Part shown: positions 1 to 8,290 of the stretch, piece after piece
Numbering within the stretch: position 1 is the first letter of the stretch
How the letters are laid out: each line of letters starts with the position of its first letter
DNA from: an uncultured Prevotella sp.
Lineage (GTDB): Bacteria; Bacteroidota; Bacteroidia; Bacteroidales; Bacteroidaceae
NCBI GenBank assembly: GCA_900541335.1
Contig: UQJC01000029.1
Location: 1-27,020, forward strand
Length of the DNA: 27,020 bases
Direction: 5' to 3'
Notes under the pieces: generated by a model
Databases searched by the model: none
Seen by the model: only the letters and a program-made list of their open reading frames with translations
Told to the model about the DNA's origin: nothing
Translations under genes and position numbers: made by a program

Positions 1-2
1 CA

Positions 3-389
3 GCCATCGGCGCCTGCATCATTGGTGCACTGGGTACGGCTATGCTTTGCTATGTAACCCCGAAGGAACACCTTGCATTGCCCAACCGCGACGATGTACG
101 TACGGGTGTCGTTACTTACAAGATTGCTGCGCACGCTGCTGACTTGGCAAAGGGACATCCCGGTGCTCAAGTACGCGACAACGCACTCTCAAAGGCTCGT
201 TACGAATTTAGATGGAAGGATCAGTTTAATTTAAGCCTTGACCCTGATCTCGCAATGAAGTATTACAAGGATGCGCACTTCGAAAACGGAGAATTCTGCA
301 CGATGTGTGGTCCGAACTTCTGCGCAATGCGTATTTCTCGCCGTCTAAAGGGGTGCGAGGAAATAGATGCACATGAAGGAGAACTCTAA
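3..389 (+). CDS. thiC: Phosphomethylpyrimidine synthase ThiC, C-terminal part (5' end outside window)
   Basis: ThiC is a radical-SAM enzyme that turns aminoimidazole ribotide into the hydroxymethylpyrimidine phosphate of thiamine, in the cytoplasm. Only the last 128 codons are here; the frame is open to the left edge and stops with TAA. The fragment reads GTAMLCYVTPKEHL, then LPNRDDVRTGV and KIAAHAADLAKGHPGAQ, all strongly conserved in ThiC. Near the end it has FCTMCGPNFCAM, the CX2CX4C motif that binds the 4Fe-4S cluster in this family. The acidic tail after the motif (EEIDAHEGEL) is short, as in other ThiC proteins. No thi neighbour is visible downstream: the next gene is convergent and separated by a terminator. 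Identification is very secure; only the missing N-terminal part limits the annotation. Confidence 0.97.
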   Translation, partial: AIGACIIGALGTAMLCYVTPKEHLALPNRDDVRTGVVTYKIAAHAADLAKGHPGAQVRDNALSKARYEFRWKDQFNLSLDPDLAMKYYKDAHFENGEFCTMCGPNFCAMRISRRLKGCEEIDAHEGEL

Positions 390-455
390 TACTTCCGTTC
401 ATACCCCATGTACTCAGGAGTTGATTCTGTCAAAAGACACTCCTGGTACTAAAAC

Positions 456-496
456 AAAAATCCCGCCGCAGGCATTCAGCTTGCGGCGGGATTTTT
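456..496. terminator. Bidirectional intrinsic terminator between thiC and the T9SS cargo gene
   Basis: A perfect 10-bp stem (TCCCGCCGCA at 461-470 with TGCGGCGGGA at 482-491) encloses an 11-nt loop. AAAAA precedes it (456-460) and TTTTT follows it (492-496). It therefore ends in a U-tract on both strands and fits the two convergent genes on either side. Confidence 0.93.
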
Positions 497-531
497 CATT
501 GTTTTTCTGTGCTAACTCAACGAGCTACAGC

Positions 532-3500
532 TTATCGCTTTACCTTCTTAGTAACGACACCCTTGTCGGTTGTCAACTGAAGTACATACGTACCTGGAGC
601 AAGACCTGCAAGTGCCTGATTCTCGGTGGCTTGCTGACTTGTACGAAGCAAACGGCCAGCCGCATCGAACACACGAACTGCTGCATAAGTTTCGGCATGT
701 ACTCCTTCGATACCTGTCAGCTGCGTTACACAGTTTACGGAAAGGACTACATACTTATCAGCGGCTCCACGTGAAGAGAGCTTGACGTAGGCTTCGTGAA
801 CACCAAGTTGATCTGAGTTAAACTTAACTTGGAACGTACCACCCTCAGCAGGAAGTTCCTTGGTCGTGAGATCAAACTTACTGCGATTGGGACCACCAAT
901 TGACAGCTTCACAGGGTTGTCAAGATTCTGGGTCGTAATGGTGATTTCCTTTGAAACTGCATCCTTGGAGAGCAAGGCTTCCATCGTAATAACATCGGTT
1001 GACGAAAGGATTACAGGCAAATCGGTTCGACCATAACTTACGTCATCGATGTAGTAGGTTGCTGAATTTTCACGACCTCGATTACCCTTGAAGCGGAAGC
1101 CCATAAAGAATACGTCAGCCAACTGATTGTTCGTCAAATCAACGTGGAACTCATTCCATTCACCGCTCAAATCTTTCTGTGCCGGAATGGGAACATTGAT
1201 TGGCTGAATAAAGAGTTGACCATCCGCCATATCAATGTAGCACAATTCAAGGCTCTCGGGCTGGTTGTCGCGCAAATAGTCACCGCGTACACGGAAAGTA
1301 AAGATCTTAGACTTGGCATTGACAAAGTCGAGTGCGGGTGTTACCAGCATCATTTCACAGGCTTCGTCTTCTCCTACTGCTACCTTGCTGTCGAAAGGCG
1401 TAACCTTGGCAGCCTTTTCGCCGGGCAATTCATCAGTGTCATCAAATTCCATGCCCCACCAAGCACGCTTACCCGTCGTGGCCAAATTCTTCCAGCCCTT
1501 CAGGGAGAGCACTTGGTTTTTCTGTACACCATCAAAGTTTTCTTGAAGAATAGTCAACGGATTTGTTGCATCAAGTGGCAGTTCGTCACCTTCTTTTTCA
1601 GGTTCGGGAGCGGTAGAGGGAGCGGCTTTACCTGTAAGGGGAACGACCAATGTATCTGCACCCAAAGCAGAGAGAATCAATGCATTCTCATACGTACCTT
1701 CCTTCGTCGGACTAAACGTTACCTTGACTTGGGCTTCATTATCCTTCATCAGCATGGTCGTGCTGAGACGGAAGGCATCGGCTGTCTGAAGTTCAATCTT
1801 TCCATAATCGGGCAGGAAGGCAGTCTTAACCAGAATTGTTTGTTCTTGAGCTTCGTCGACCTTGGCTTCGAATGTAGGAACTTGCTGCGGAGTCACCTTC
1901 ATGAGCGGAGGATTGTTCTCATCCGTTGCGTAAGCTTGGAGTACTACCGCCTGACTGAGTGTCGGCAGTGCAAGACAATCGAATTGAATGCGTGCACTGT
2001 GTTTGCCAATCTTTGTCGGAGCGTAGGTAATGACGAGGTCGAGTTCACTGTTGCCGGCGGGAAGAGTGGCTACGCTGGGAGTGAACAAAGCACGATCTTT
2101 ACCAGTGGACTCGATGGTAACTTCACCCGGCAGGTTGACCGCCTTTACGTGAAGTGTCCAAAGAGGAGTTTGCTTACCCACATACCCATGCTCCATCTTC
2201 AATTCTTCTGCTGTAATCTCAAGGGAAGGAGCTACTTTCAACACCACATCAGCGGCACTGCGTGGAGCTACAAGTACAGCGGAAGCAGAGGTAGAAAGTC
2301 CTACGAGATCAACTACTTCAGTGGGAATAAACGTACCAATGAGGCTGATACCCTTAAAGATGCGCACCTTACCTTCACCCGTTTCATCCTTGATGACGGG
2401 TTGAGTCATCCCTTCCGTAAAAGTAGACCCTTCTGCTACCTCTTGGAAACTTACATTAGAAACTTTCACGAGGCGGTTGAGGTAGTCAGACGGAGTGGCC
2501 TTAAGTGCCGCAAGCGTTACTTCAAGAGGTGCAACAGCCACACCTGTTTCGGTGGGCACAATGGGCATACCTACCAGCGGTTGGAAGGTTGTCACGCCCC
2601 AGGCCGAAGTAATCGTACCCATCAAGCCAGTGACGGCATCACCTTCTTTCAGTTCGAGATCAGTCTCTCCTTGCAACACCATGCCGGCTGTTTCATCCTG
2701 TACATAGTACTTGGGAATCGACTGACTACGATCGACAAAGGTCACCACTGCTTTACCCATATATCGATAGGTCAAATTGAGTTCGGCATTTTCACCCTTG
2801 AAGTCAGCCAGCGTTTTCTTTTCTACTACAAGCTGCGCGTTCCAAGTCACGGGCAACGTTACATTCTCCATTCCGTCAGATGCGAAAACCACTTCTGCCT
2901 TACCTATTTCACTTGTCGGATTACTGAGTGTGAAAGTAACTTCTACACCGGTAGCACTCATCAACTGAGCTGCAGGCAATGTGGTAGGTTGTACTGTAAG
3001 TTCTCCTTCGGGAACTGTAAGCGTGACATCGCCCTTCAAATTAGTAGCCTTCAAATTTAACTTGTGCTCCACTGCAATGCCCTGATAAACAGGTCCGAAG
3101 TCCAATGCAGAAACAGGAAGCGAAAGACTCGGCTTCTGCTCGGGCTTCACTGAGGTTTCTGAGAACAAACCTGCGTAAGTGTCCGAGATACGAAGCGAAC
3201 CAACCAACATGGTAACGGCATCTCCTTTACTATTGCCTGCCTGACGAAGTTCAAATCCCTGGAATCCACGACTCCGCTTGGCTCCAGTAGCGATTTCAGC
3301 ATCAGCGGCGGCAGGTTCTTCCGTAAAGCTTTGTGGATTGACGAAAAGGCTGACTTTCTCGTTATCAGTAACCTCCTCCATGGCGTATTTTACAACCACG
3401 AGATAAGTTTTTCCTACTTCATATTCCGTTGGTGAATATACGGGCTTCGCACTTCCACGCTCGACGCCTAACTTGAAATGCTGCTCATCGGCACCTTTAT

Positions 3501-3954
3501 TAAAGTAAAGGCGTCCATATTCACCAGGAGAAGTACCAGGTTTTACTTCATTTGATTTGCTTCGGGTCAACAACGTCATGCTATAACCTGCTGTGGCAGG
3601 AGCTGCCTCTACACGAAGCAGTACGGAATAGTAAAGGTTGCCAGAAGTGATACCATCTGCTGGTGAATCAAAACGCACAAGAAGGTCTTCAGACAAACTG
3701 GGACCAGTTAGCTTGACAGACTTGCTCCCTACTCCACCAGGATAACCTGTATAATCCAATTTTTCATCAATAACCTGAATGGGATTGTTAGGATTGGAAC
3801 CATACCTGCCCCATCCACCTTGTCCATTGAGATCACCTACGGGGTAATCGAAATTTTCTACCCACTTCACTTGTGCAAAAACTGCGGATGGAAGCAAAAA
3901 GCCTACCACAAGCAGTGCAACAAGTACCCTTGTCCATTGTGTAAAGTTTTTCAT
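532..3954 (-). CDS. Large secreted T9SS cargo protein with Ig-like and choice-of-anchor J domains
   Basis: A 1140-residue protein of unknown exact function, exported and then carried across the outer membrane by the type IX system. Residues 1-27 form a signal peptide ending in AVFA-Q, with no lipobox. Residues about 28-265 look like a lectin/LamG-like beta domain (WVENFDYPVGDLNGQGGW). Several Ig-like or ASPM-like modules follow (DFGPVYQG; LEITAEELKMEHGYVG). One to two OB-like segments lie roughly at 375-575 (YYVQDETAGMVLQGE). A choice-of-anchor J-type domain starts near 801 (ILQENFDG) and ends with YYIDDVSYG. The last 60 residues are a type A sorting tail (VRVFDAAGRLLRT, LAGLAPGTYVLQL, GVVTKKVKR). 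The gene stands alone behind its own promoter. No catalytic motif is recognisable, so adhesion or matrix binding is only a guess. Domain borders are approximate. Confidence 0.88.
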   Translation of the reverse strand: MKNFTQWTRVLVALLVVGFLLPSAVFAQVKWVENFDYPVGDLNGQGGWGRYGSNPNNPIQVIDEKLDYTGYPGGVGSKSVKLTGPSLSEDLLVRFDSPADGITSGNLYYSVLLRVEAAPATAGYSMTLLTRSKSNEVKPGTSPGEYGRLYFNKGADEQHFKLGVERGSAKPVYSPTEYEVGKTYLVVVKYAMEEVTDNEKVSLFVNPQSFTEEPAAADAEIATGAKRSRGFQGFELRQAGNSKGDAVTMLVGSLRISDTYAGLFSETSVKPEQKPSLSLPVSALDFGPVYQGIAVEHKLNLKATNLKGDVTLTVPEGELTVQPTTLPAAQLMSATGVEVTFTLSNPTSEIGKAEVVFASDGMENVTLPVTWNAQLVVEKKTLADFKGENAELNLTYRYMGKAVVTFVDRSQSIPKYYVQDETAGMVLQGETDLELKEGDAVTGLMGTITSAWGVTTFQPLVGMPIVPTETGVAVAPLEVTLAALKATPSDYLNRLVKVSNVSFQEVAEGSTFTEGMTQPVIKDETGEGKVRIFKGISLIGTFIPTEVVDLVGLSTSASAVLVAPRSAADVVLKVAPSLEITAEELKMEHGYVGKQTPLWTLHVKAVNLPGEVTIESTGKDRALFTPSVATLPAGNSELDLVITYAPTKIGKHSARIQFDCLALPTLSQAVVLQAYATDENNPPLMKVTPQQVPTFEAKVDEAQEQTILVKTAFLPDYGKIELQTADAFRLSTTMLMKDNEAQVKVTFSPTKEGTYENALILSALGADTLVVPLTGKAAPSTAPEPEKEGDELPLDATNPLTILQENFDGVQKNQVLSLKGWKNLATTGKRAWWGMEFDDTDELPGEKAAKVTPFDSKVAVGEDEACEMMLVTPALDFVNAKSKIFTFRVRGDYLRDNQPESLELCYIDMADGQLFIQPINVPIPAQKDLSGEWNEFHVDLTNNQLADVFFMGFRFKGNRGRENSATYYIDDVSYGRTDLPVILSSTDVITMEALLSKDAVSKEITITTQNLDNPVKLSIGGPNRSKFDLTTKELPAEGGTFQVKFNSDQLGVHEAYVKLSSRGAADKYVVLSVNCVTQLTGIEGVHAETYAAVRVFDAAGRLLRTSQQATENQALAGLAPGTYVLQLTTDKGVVTKKVKR

Positions 3955-3988
3955 AAGCTTTGTAATTATACTATGTTATTAAGCGGGG

Positions 3989-4020
3989 CGAAGATAGAAC
4001 TTATTATTGAAGAAATCAAG
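3989..4020 (-). promoter_or_regulatory. Bacteroidota-type promoter of the T9SS cargo gene
   Basis: Read on the minus strand, CTTG (4020-4017), a 20-bp spacer and TATCTTCG (3996-3989) match the TTTG-N19-21-TAnnTTTG pattern with one mismatch in each box. The start of transcription would lie about 30 nt before the ATG at 3954. Confidence 0.55.
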
Positions 4021-4171
4021 CATTATGATATTAATATCACATTTATGATTTCAAAATGAAACTATACATGCGGATATCATAATCAGTTGAAAAGGATTTT
4101 ATCCTATACAGAGTACAAATGAGAAGACAAATATATATCGTCAACTTTAGGCACAGCCCTGTGATATCACT

Positions 4172-4241
4172 AAAAAAAAAGCGATTCCATCAAGTCAGGA
4201 AGAACCTATAGAATGTTCTCACTCCAACTTGATGGAATCGC
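4172..4241 (-). terminator. Terminator of the helicase-smpB-GH5-like group
   Basis: A perfect 15-bp stem (4181-4195 with 4227-4241) contains an inner 5-bp stem (AGAAC 4201-4205, GTTCT 4215-4219). On the minus strand it is followed directly by nine U residues (A-tract 4172-4180). It lies about 80 nt after the stop of the GH5-like gene. Confidence 0.9.
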
Positions 4242-4320
4242 ATGAAATAGAAGATTTCAGCAAACGCTGAAAGAATGTAGACAAGGATTGCAACCGGCTA
4301 AGCCCTCTTCAACACTTCAT

Positions 4321-5439
4321 TTACCACCGTACCGAACGGATGGTTTGAAGCGTAGCAGAATCCGTACTACGGATGACTTCGTCACAAACAGAATCGTCGA
4401 CTGAAGGTTGGGGATTAGCATCCCACTCCCCTACACGCACACCGCAAAGAGAGGTTTCGGCAGGACGATTCGAAGTAAGCCAGGAAAATACAAAGGAAAA
4501 ATAGGCATCGCGGGCCCGTGTGCCTGATGCAGACTGAGCTAAACCAACATCGTGCGGATAGGTAACAGACTCTATCACAAGCGGCTTATTTAAATGGAAG
4601 GCAATACGTTCATGCTCAGCTAAATACTCAGAGGATTTATTATATACCCGTGAAAGTGCCGTGAAGACTGCCGACTTTGAGGACCAATTCCATGCAATGG
4701 GACGGAACTGTAGAGTCAGATAATCAACTTGCGAAAGCGAATGCAAACGTCGATAGAGTTGCACATTGTTTCCACTACCTCGAATGCCTTCACTCCCTAC
4801 GGTGATCATGTGATGTGAGTCTAGGGTACGAAGATATTGTACGGTCTGCCGAACTCTAGCAAACAAAGCATCTCCACCTGTGGGGGAAGCTGGACGCAAA
4901 TTCTCACCCAATTGCCATGCCATGATAGTAGGGTCTTCGCCGTAAGCCTTTCGCGTATGATGGTTTACATGTTTCACAACCCGTTCAAGCCATCCCTGGT
5001 AACACATTTGGAGCGAATCGGCTATTGTACTTGACGAAGTTAGCCAAGCCCTGTCTGTAGGACTGGGAAAACAAATCACTGCAACCTGATTGCGGTGATG
5101 CATTTCCTTCAGCAGATAATCCATACCCCACAGCAAACTGTCACCTTGCAATGAATCGGGGATACCACCTCGAACACCTGCCAAAATGCGAAGATTGGTA
5201 ACACCCACCGACTGTAACGAATCAAGTTGGGCACACAGACGATGTCGGTCTTCCTTGCGTGGCAAACCTGACTGCAATGGAGCATACTGAAAAGATACTC
5301 CTTTATATAAATAAGGAGTGGAATCATTTCCACGATAGAAACGGTTGCCTGAACGATGTATAAAAAGATCTTCGCCCCAAACTCCTAATGAGTTTACGGC
5401 GAAGAGGAACAGACACAGTAAGGTTGGAATCGATTTCAT
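4321..5439 (-). CDS. Secreted GH5 (mannanase-like) family protein, probably catalytically dead
   Basis: A 372-residue protein with an N-terminal signal peptide (about residues 1-22), so it is exported. It resembles the Bacteroidales GH5 beta-mannanase-type proteins along its length: GNRFYRGNDSTPYLYKGVSF, LDSLQSVGVTNLRILAG, EDPTIMAWQLG, HMITVGSEGIRGSG and a late KPLVIE strand. The catalytic sites do not match. The usual GNEPR acid/base site reads GENLR (E179, N180), and the usual LEEFGxPRD nucleophile site reads IESVTYPHD (E290, S291). The conserved His of the IHxWPxNW strand is Gln (LQFRPIAWNW). It follows smpB by 31 bp and is probably its co-transcribed last gene. A binding role, or activity with displaced residues, is inference. 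The family call is moderately sure and the loss of the canonical residues is read directly. Confidence 0.72.
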   Translation of the reverse strand: MKSIPTLLCLFLFAVNSLGVWGEDLFIHRSGNRFYRGNDSTPYLYKGVSFQYAPLQSGLPRKEDRHRLCAQLDSLQSVGVTNLRILAGVRGGIPDSLQGDSLLWGMDYLLKEMHHRNQVAVICFPSPTDRAWLTSSSTIADSLQMCYQGWLERVVKHVNHHTRKAYGEDPTIMAWQLGENLRPASPTGGDALFARVRQTVQYLRTLDSHHMITVGSEGIRGSGNNVQLYRRLHSLSQVDYLTLQFRPIAWNWSSKSAVFTALSRVYNKSSEYLAEHERIAFHLNKPLVIESVTYPHDVGLAQSASGTRARDAYFSFVFSWLTSNRPAETSLCGVRVGEWDANPQPSVDDSVCDEVIRSTDSATLQTIRSVRW

Positions 5440-5470
5440 AAGCTTACTATACTTTGAGCAATTGAGCAGA

Positions 5471-5959
5471 CTACAAGCGTGACTTCATCGCACGATCCAT
5501 TTCACGTCGATCTTGTTTTTCTTTCAACGTTGCACGTTTATCATACTCTTTCTTACCACGGCATAGACCGATGACCATTTTGGCAAGCCCCTTTTCGCTG
5601 ATAAACATGCGGAGAGGGACGATGGTAAAACCTGGAGAACGGGTTTCTTCCTGCAAGGCATGGATTTCCTTACGGTTAAGCAAGAGCTTGCGGTCACGAC
5701 GTGTGGCGTGATTGTTGTACGAACCAAAGTCGTATTCGGCAATATAGGAATTCTTGACCCACATTTCGCCGTTATGAATGTAGCAGAAAGTATCAACCAG
5801 ACTCGCTTTGCCAGCACGAATACTTTTTATCTCGGTACCCGTCAATACGATACCAGCAGTGTATTTATCTATTACCAAAAAGTCATGCTCTGCTCGCTTA
5901 TTCTTGATTTGAATACGCGAAGTAGGCAGAATTTTGGGATTATTGTTCTTTTTAGCCAT
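5471..5959 (-). CDS. smpB: SsrA-binding protein SmpB
   Basis: SmpB binds tmRNA and brings it to stalled ribosomes for trans-translation in the cytoplasm. The 162-residue product is of normal length. It shows the family blocks in order: NKRAEHDFLVIDKYTAGIVLTGTEIKSIRAGKASLVDTF, then the beta-barrel part (WVKNSYIAEYDFGSYNNH), then RDRKLLLNRKEI, VPLRMFISEKGLAKM and GLCRGKKEYDKR. The tail ends in the basic helix DRREMDRAMKSRL that enters the decoding site. The ATG start gives the typical lysine-rich N terminus MAKKNNN. It lies between the DUF4375-like gene (116 bp upstream) and the GH5-like gene (31 bp downstream) on the same strand. No separate promoter was recognised, so read-through from the helicase promoter is possible. 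No tmRNA gene was seen in the window. Confidence 0.97.
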   Translation of the reverse strand: MAKKNNNPKILPTSRIQIKNKRAEHDFLVIDKYTAGIVLTGTEIKSIRAGKASLVDTFCYIHNGEMWVKNSYIAEYDFGSYNNHATRRDRKLLLNRKEIHALQEETRSPGFTIVPLRMFISEKGLAKMVIGLCRGKKEYDKRATLKEKQDRREMDRAMKSRL

Positions 5960-6075
5960 AAATCAAAAATGGGATGGAAAGATTAAAAAGAGAAGCAACA
6001 CCGCTGTCAACCTACCGAATGAAGTTTACAGTAGTGATGCCCTTAGTTAAACTGCAATTGTCGGACGAGAAATGC

Positions 6076-6582
6076 TTATTCCTTGACAATCTCAACAAAT
6101 AAGTCGAGATGTTCGTCTACATACGTGACAATTGCTTCGGTTATTTGCTCCTCGTCTTCCACGAAGGCATCATCGAGTTCATCAAATTCCGGATTTTGTT
6201 CAAAGAGTGCCATGAACTCTTCGTCTGAACGTTCGCGGGTCAACTCCACCTTGCGCTCGTCATAAAGTGCTTTGGCCTTGTAGAGCAGCTTGGAAAATTC
6301 ACGTAACCCCCACAGGCGCATAGCCTTGGCAAAGGGATTGTCAAAGAAAAAAGGACCATAGCCGTTGTATATCAGCTGAATGAAGCCACCGTCCATGAGT
6401 TCCTCATGGAGAATCGAATAGCCCCAAAGCGTGATTTGGTCGGGGGAAAGCTTGGCCATGGACTCTGCATTGAGTTCGCCACCCGCTTCTTGACGAATTG
6501 CATCAACTATTACCTTCAAAAAGGCATCCATGCCCTCTTCTGCTGCTTCACAAAGCGCAGTATGTTTGATTTGTACTTTCAT
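6076..6582 (-). CDS. DMP19/DUF4375-like protein
   Basis: A 168-residue acidic protein without signal peptide or membrane segment, so presumably cytoplasmic. The central block, LHEELMDGGFIQLIYNGYGPFFFDNPFAKAMRLWGL, resembles the core of the DMP19 (DUF4375) family, in which a (N)GGF-Q-FxN-G motif is followed by a helix. The C-terminal 40 residues are very rich in Asp and Glu (FDELDDAFVEDEEQITEAIV), a pattern often seen in DMP19-type proteins, some of which act as DNA mimics. Whether this one mimics DNA is not shown. It lies 84 bp after the helicase gene and 116 bp before smpB on the same strand, so a shared transcript is plausible. No key residues are known that could test the function from sequence. 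Confidence 0.7.
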   Translation of the reverse strand: MKVQIKHTALCEAAEEGMDAFLKVIVDAIRQEAGGELNAESMAKLSPDQITLWGYSILHEELMDGGFIQLIYNGYGPFFFDNPFAKAMRLWGLREFSKLLYKAKALYDERKVELTRERSDEEFMALFEQNPEFDELDDAFVEDEEQITEAIVTYVDEHLDLFVEIVKE

Positions 6583-6666
6583 AATGAATCAGTTTGATAG
6601 ATAGTTTACTAGAGTCATCCGCCCTAACAAACTCCATACATTGATAAAATAACGCTCTGAATTAGC

Positions 6667-7992
6667 CTATCGACGAGTTTCCTCAATAAGCGTCTTCATG
6701 CCCTTAATTTTCTCACCAGCCACCTGCTTCAACAAGCCTTTTACACGAGTGCGCAACACGGCTGCATAAGCATGATGAGCCGCTACATCTATTCGACCAA
6801 TGTCTGCCGATGTCAATCCACCCTGCTTGCACAGAAAACCTAAAATATCACCCTTGCTCAGTTTATCGCGCTTGCCGCGACCTATATAAATACAGGCATA
6901 CCGCGAAGGTACAGGACGGAAGGCACCGGTAGAAACCAGACATTCAGCCACTTCACCGACAAAGTCGGGCAATGCTTCCTCAGGGCTCGTGATGAGGTAA
7001 ATGCAACCTAAAGATTCCCAACGAGCGGTACGGCCATTGCGGTGAGTGAAGTCCTCGGCTTTGAGCGGAAGATGATAATGCACCACGGCACCTACTTCGG
7101 GAATGTCCAAACCACGAGCTGCCAAGTCAGTACTAACCAGCACATTGGCTACACCACTACGGAATTTATACAAAGCACGTTCACGCACTTCCTGATCCAT
7201 GCCGCCATGATACATCACCGATGCAAAACCTTCTTGTTTCAACCAAGCTCCTACCCGCTCAACACTTTCTCGGTGAGCTACGAAGACTATTGCCGGAGTT
7301 CCCTTTAAGTCGGTGAGCAAATGTCCTAGGGTTTCCAGCTTATCACGCAGAGGTGAAACGACTTGTTTCACTTCAATACGTTGTTCCAAATGAGTTTGAG
7401 TAGCGAGGAAGTTTAATTGCTCGAAATGACTGGCCATACGATTCATGAAAGCAGGGATTTCTTCTGCATCGGTAGCAGACATCAGCCAGCTGTATTGCGC
7501 CTGCTTCACTCGCGTCACAATACGGTTCATTTCCTCTTGGAAACCTAACTCCAAGCATTTGTCGAACTCGTCAATCACTAAGATACGTACCCCGTAAGCA
7601 TTCAAATTTTCCTTATCCAGATGATCGTTGAGTCGACCCGGCGTAGCAAATACAATTTGTGGTTTTAGCTCACGAATCACACGATGTTCCTGCATGGCAG
7701 GACGACCACCATAGAGTGCCATTGCACGAAGCCCCGTCTTCATGCGTCGGAGCACCTCCTCACTTTGCTGCGCCAATTCACGAGTGGGTACGACGACAAC
7801 TGCTTGAAGGGAATCAACCGTAGCATCTACTTGAGCTACAAGAGGCAACAAGTAAGCCAATGTCTTGCCTGAACCCGTGGGTGAAAGCAACACGACACCA
7901 CCACGTGATGCCCCAGCCTGGTACATGGCTTCCTGCATCGGAGTAAGCGATTGAAAACCTAAATTAGCGAGTATCTGTTTCTGATCTATCAT
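6667..7992 (-). CDS. DbpA-type DEAD-box RNA helicase
   Basis: A 441-residue ATP-dependent RNA helicase, probably acting in 50S ribosome assembly if it works like DbpA. The motifs run in order: Q motif (F13..TPMQ), motif I SPTGSGKT (37-44), PTRELAQ (69-75), GG (95-96), TPGRL (117-121), motif II DEFD (141-144, a variant of DEAD), SAT (172-174), then STDLAARGLDIP and HRNGRTAR (motif VI, with the DbpA-like Ala). The last 75 residues (IYIGRGKRDKLSKGDILGFL...GLTSADIGRIDV) match the DbpA RNA-binding domain that recognises a 23S rRNA hairpin. It is first in the minus-strand group and has a good promoter 35-75 bp upstream. The subfamily call rests on the C-terminal domain. The exact ortholog name is left open because Bacteroidales carry several DEAD-box paralogs. 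Confidence 0.93.
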   Translation of the reverse strand: MIDQKQILANLGFQSLTPMQEAMYQAGASRGGVVLLSPTGSGKTLAYLLPLVAQVDATVDSLQAVVVVPTRELAQQSEEVLRRMKTGLRAMALYGGRPAMQEHRVIRELKPQIVFATPGRLNDHLDKENLNAYGVRILVIDEFDKCLELGFQEEMNRIVTRVKQAQYSWLMSATDAEEIPAFMNRMASHFEQLNFLATQTHLEQRIEVKQVVSPLRDKLETLGHLLTDLKGTPAIVFVAHRESVERVGAWLKQEGFASVMYHGGMDQEVRERALYKFRSGVANVLVSTDLAARGLDIPEVGAVVHYHLPLKAEDFTHRNGRTARWESLGCIYLITSPEEALPDFVGEVAECLVSTGAFRPVPSRYACIYIGRGKRDKLSKGDILGFLCKQGGLTSADIGRIDVAAHHAYAAVLRTRVKGLLKQVAGEKIKGMKTLIEETRR

Positions 7993-8033
7993 GAGGAGTG
8001 AGAATCTATTGAGTAAAAACGATTGTTGTAACG

Positions 8034-8065
8034 CAAAGATAAGCCTTGATAGTCAAAAGGACAAA
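8034..8065 (-). promoter_or_regulatory. Bacteroidota-type promoter of the DEAD-box helicase gene
   Basis: On the minus strand, TTTG (8065-8062), a 20-bp spacer and TATCTTTG (8041-8034) match TTTG-N19-21-TAnnTTTG exactly. Transcription should start about 30-35 nt before the ATG at 7992. Confidence 0.75.
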
Positions 8066-8146
8066 AGTTGTTCTGAAAAGAAATCAGATAGAACACATTA
8101 CATTATATTTATAGGAGTGAGGAAATGCTTATCCAATTTTAAGTTC

Positions 8147-8154
8147 TAACTTTG
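8147..8154 (+). promoter_or_regulatory. Probable -7 element for the Wza-like gene
   Basis: TAACTTTG, followed by CGCC, fits the Bacteroidota -7 box. The -33 region about 19 bp upstream is poor (AATG). If used, it gives an untranslated leader of about 130 nt. That leader holds a 12-bp palindrome (8167-8178), a 6-bp stem with a 4-nt loop (8185-8200) and an 18-codon open frame (8199-8255). Confidence 0.45.
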
Positions 8155-8290
8155 CGCCACATTTCATAGTCTAGACTAAGCAATATAGTTCCATAACTAT
8201 GATTCTGCATGGAGTCCCAAGCCTAAACAATGGTTATTGGATTAGGATTTCATGAATTTGTTCGGACATAATTTAAACCCAACAGAATAA

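Larger units (their letters stand above)
3955..4320. other. Intergenic region between two minus-strand genes
   Basis: This 366-bp AT-rich stretch holds the promoter of the cargo gene on its left and the terminator of the upstream group on its right. The small hairpin at 4255-4272 (TTTCAGC/GCTGAAA, 4-nt loop) has no U-tract. No credible gene is visible in it. Confidence 0.7.

Noticed and set aside
1144..3060. Long open frame (638 codons) on the plus strand opposite the T9SS cargo gene
   Set aside because: Its product is Cys-, His- and Arg-rich without any domain, signal or promoter. The minus-strand frame has a signal peptide, Ig-like domains and a sorting tail, so the plus frame is a codon-bias shadow.
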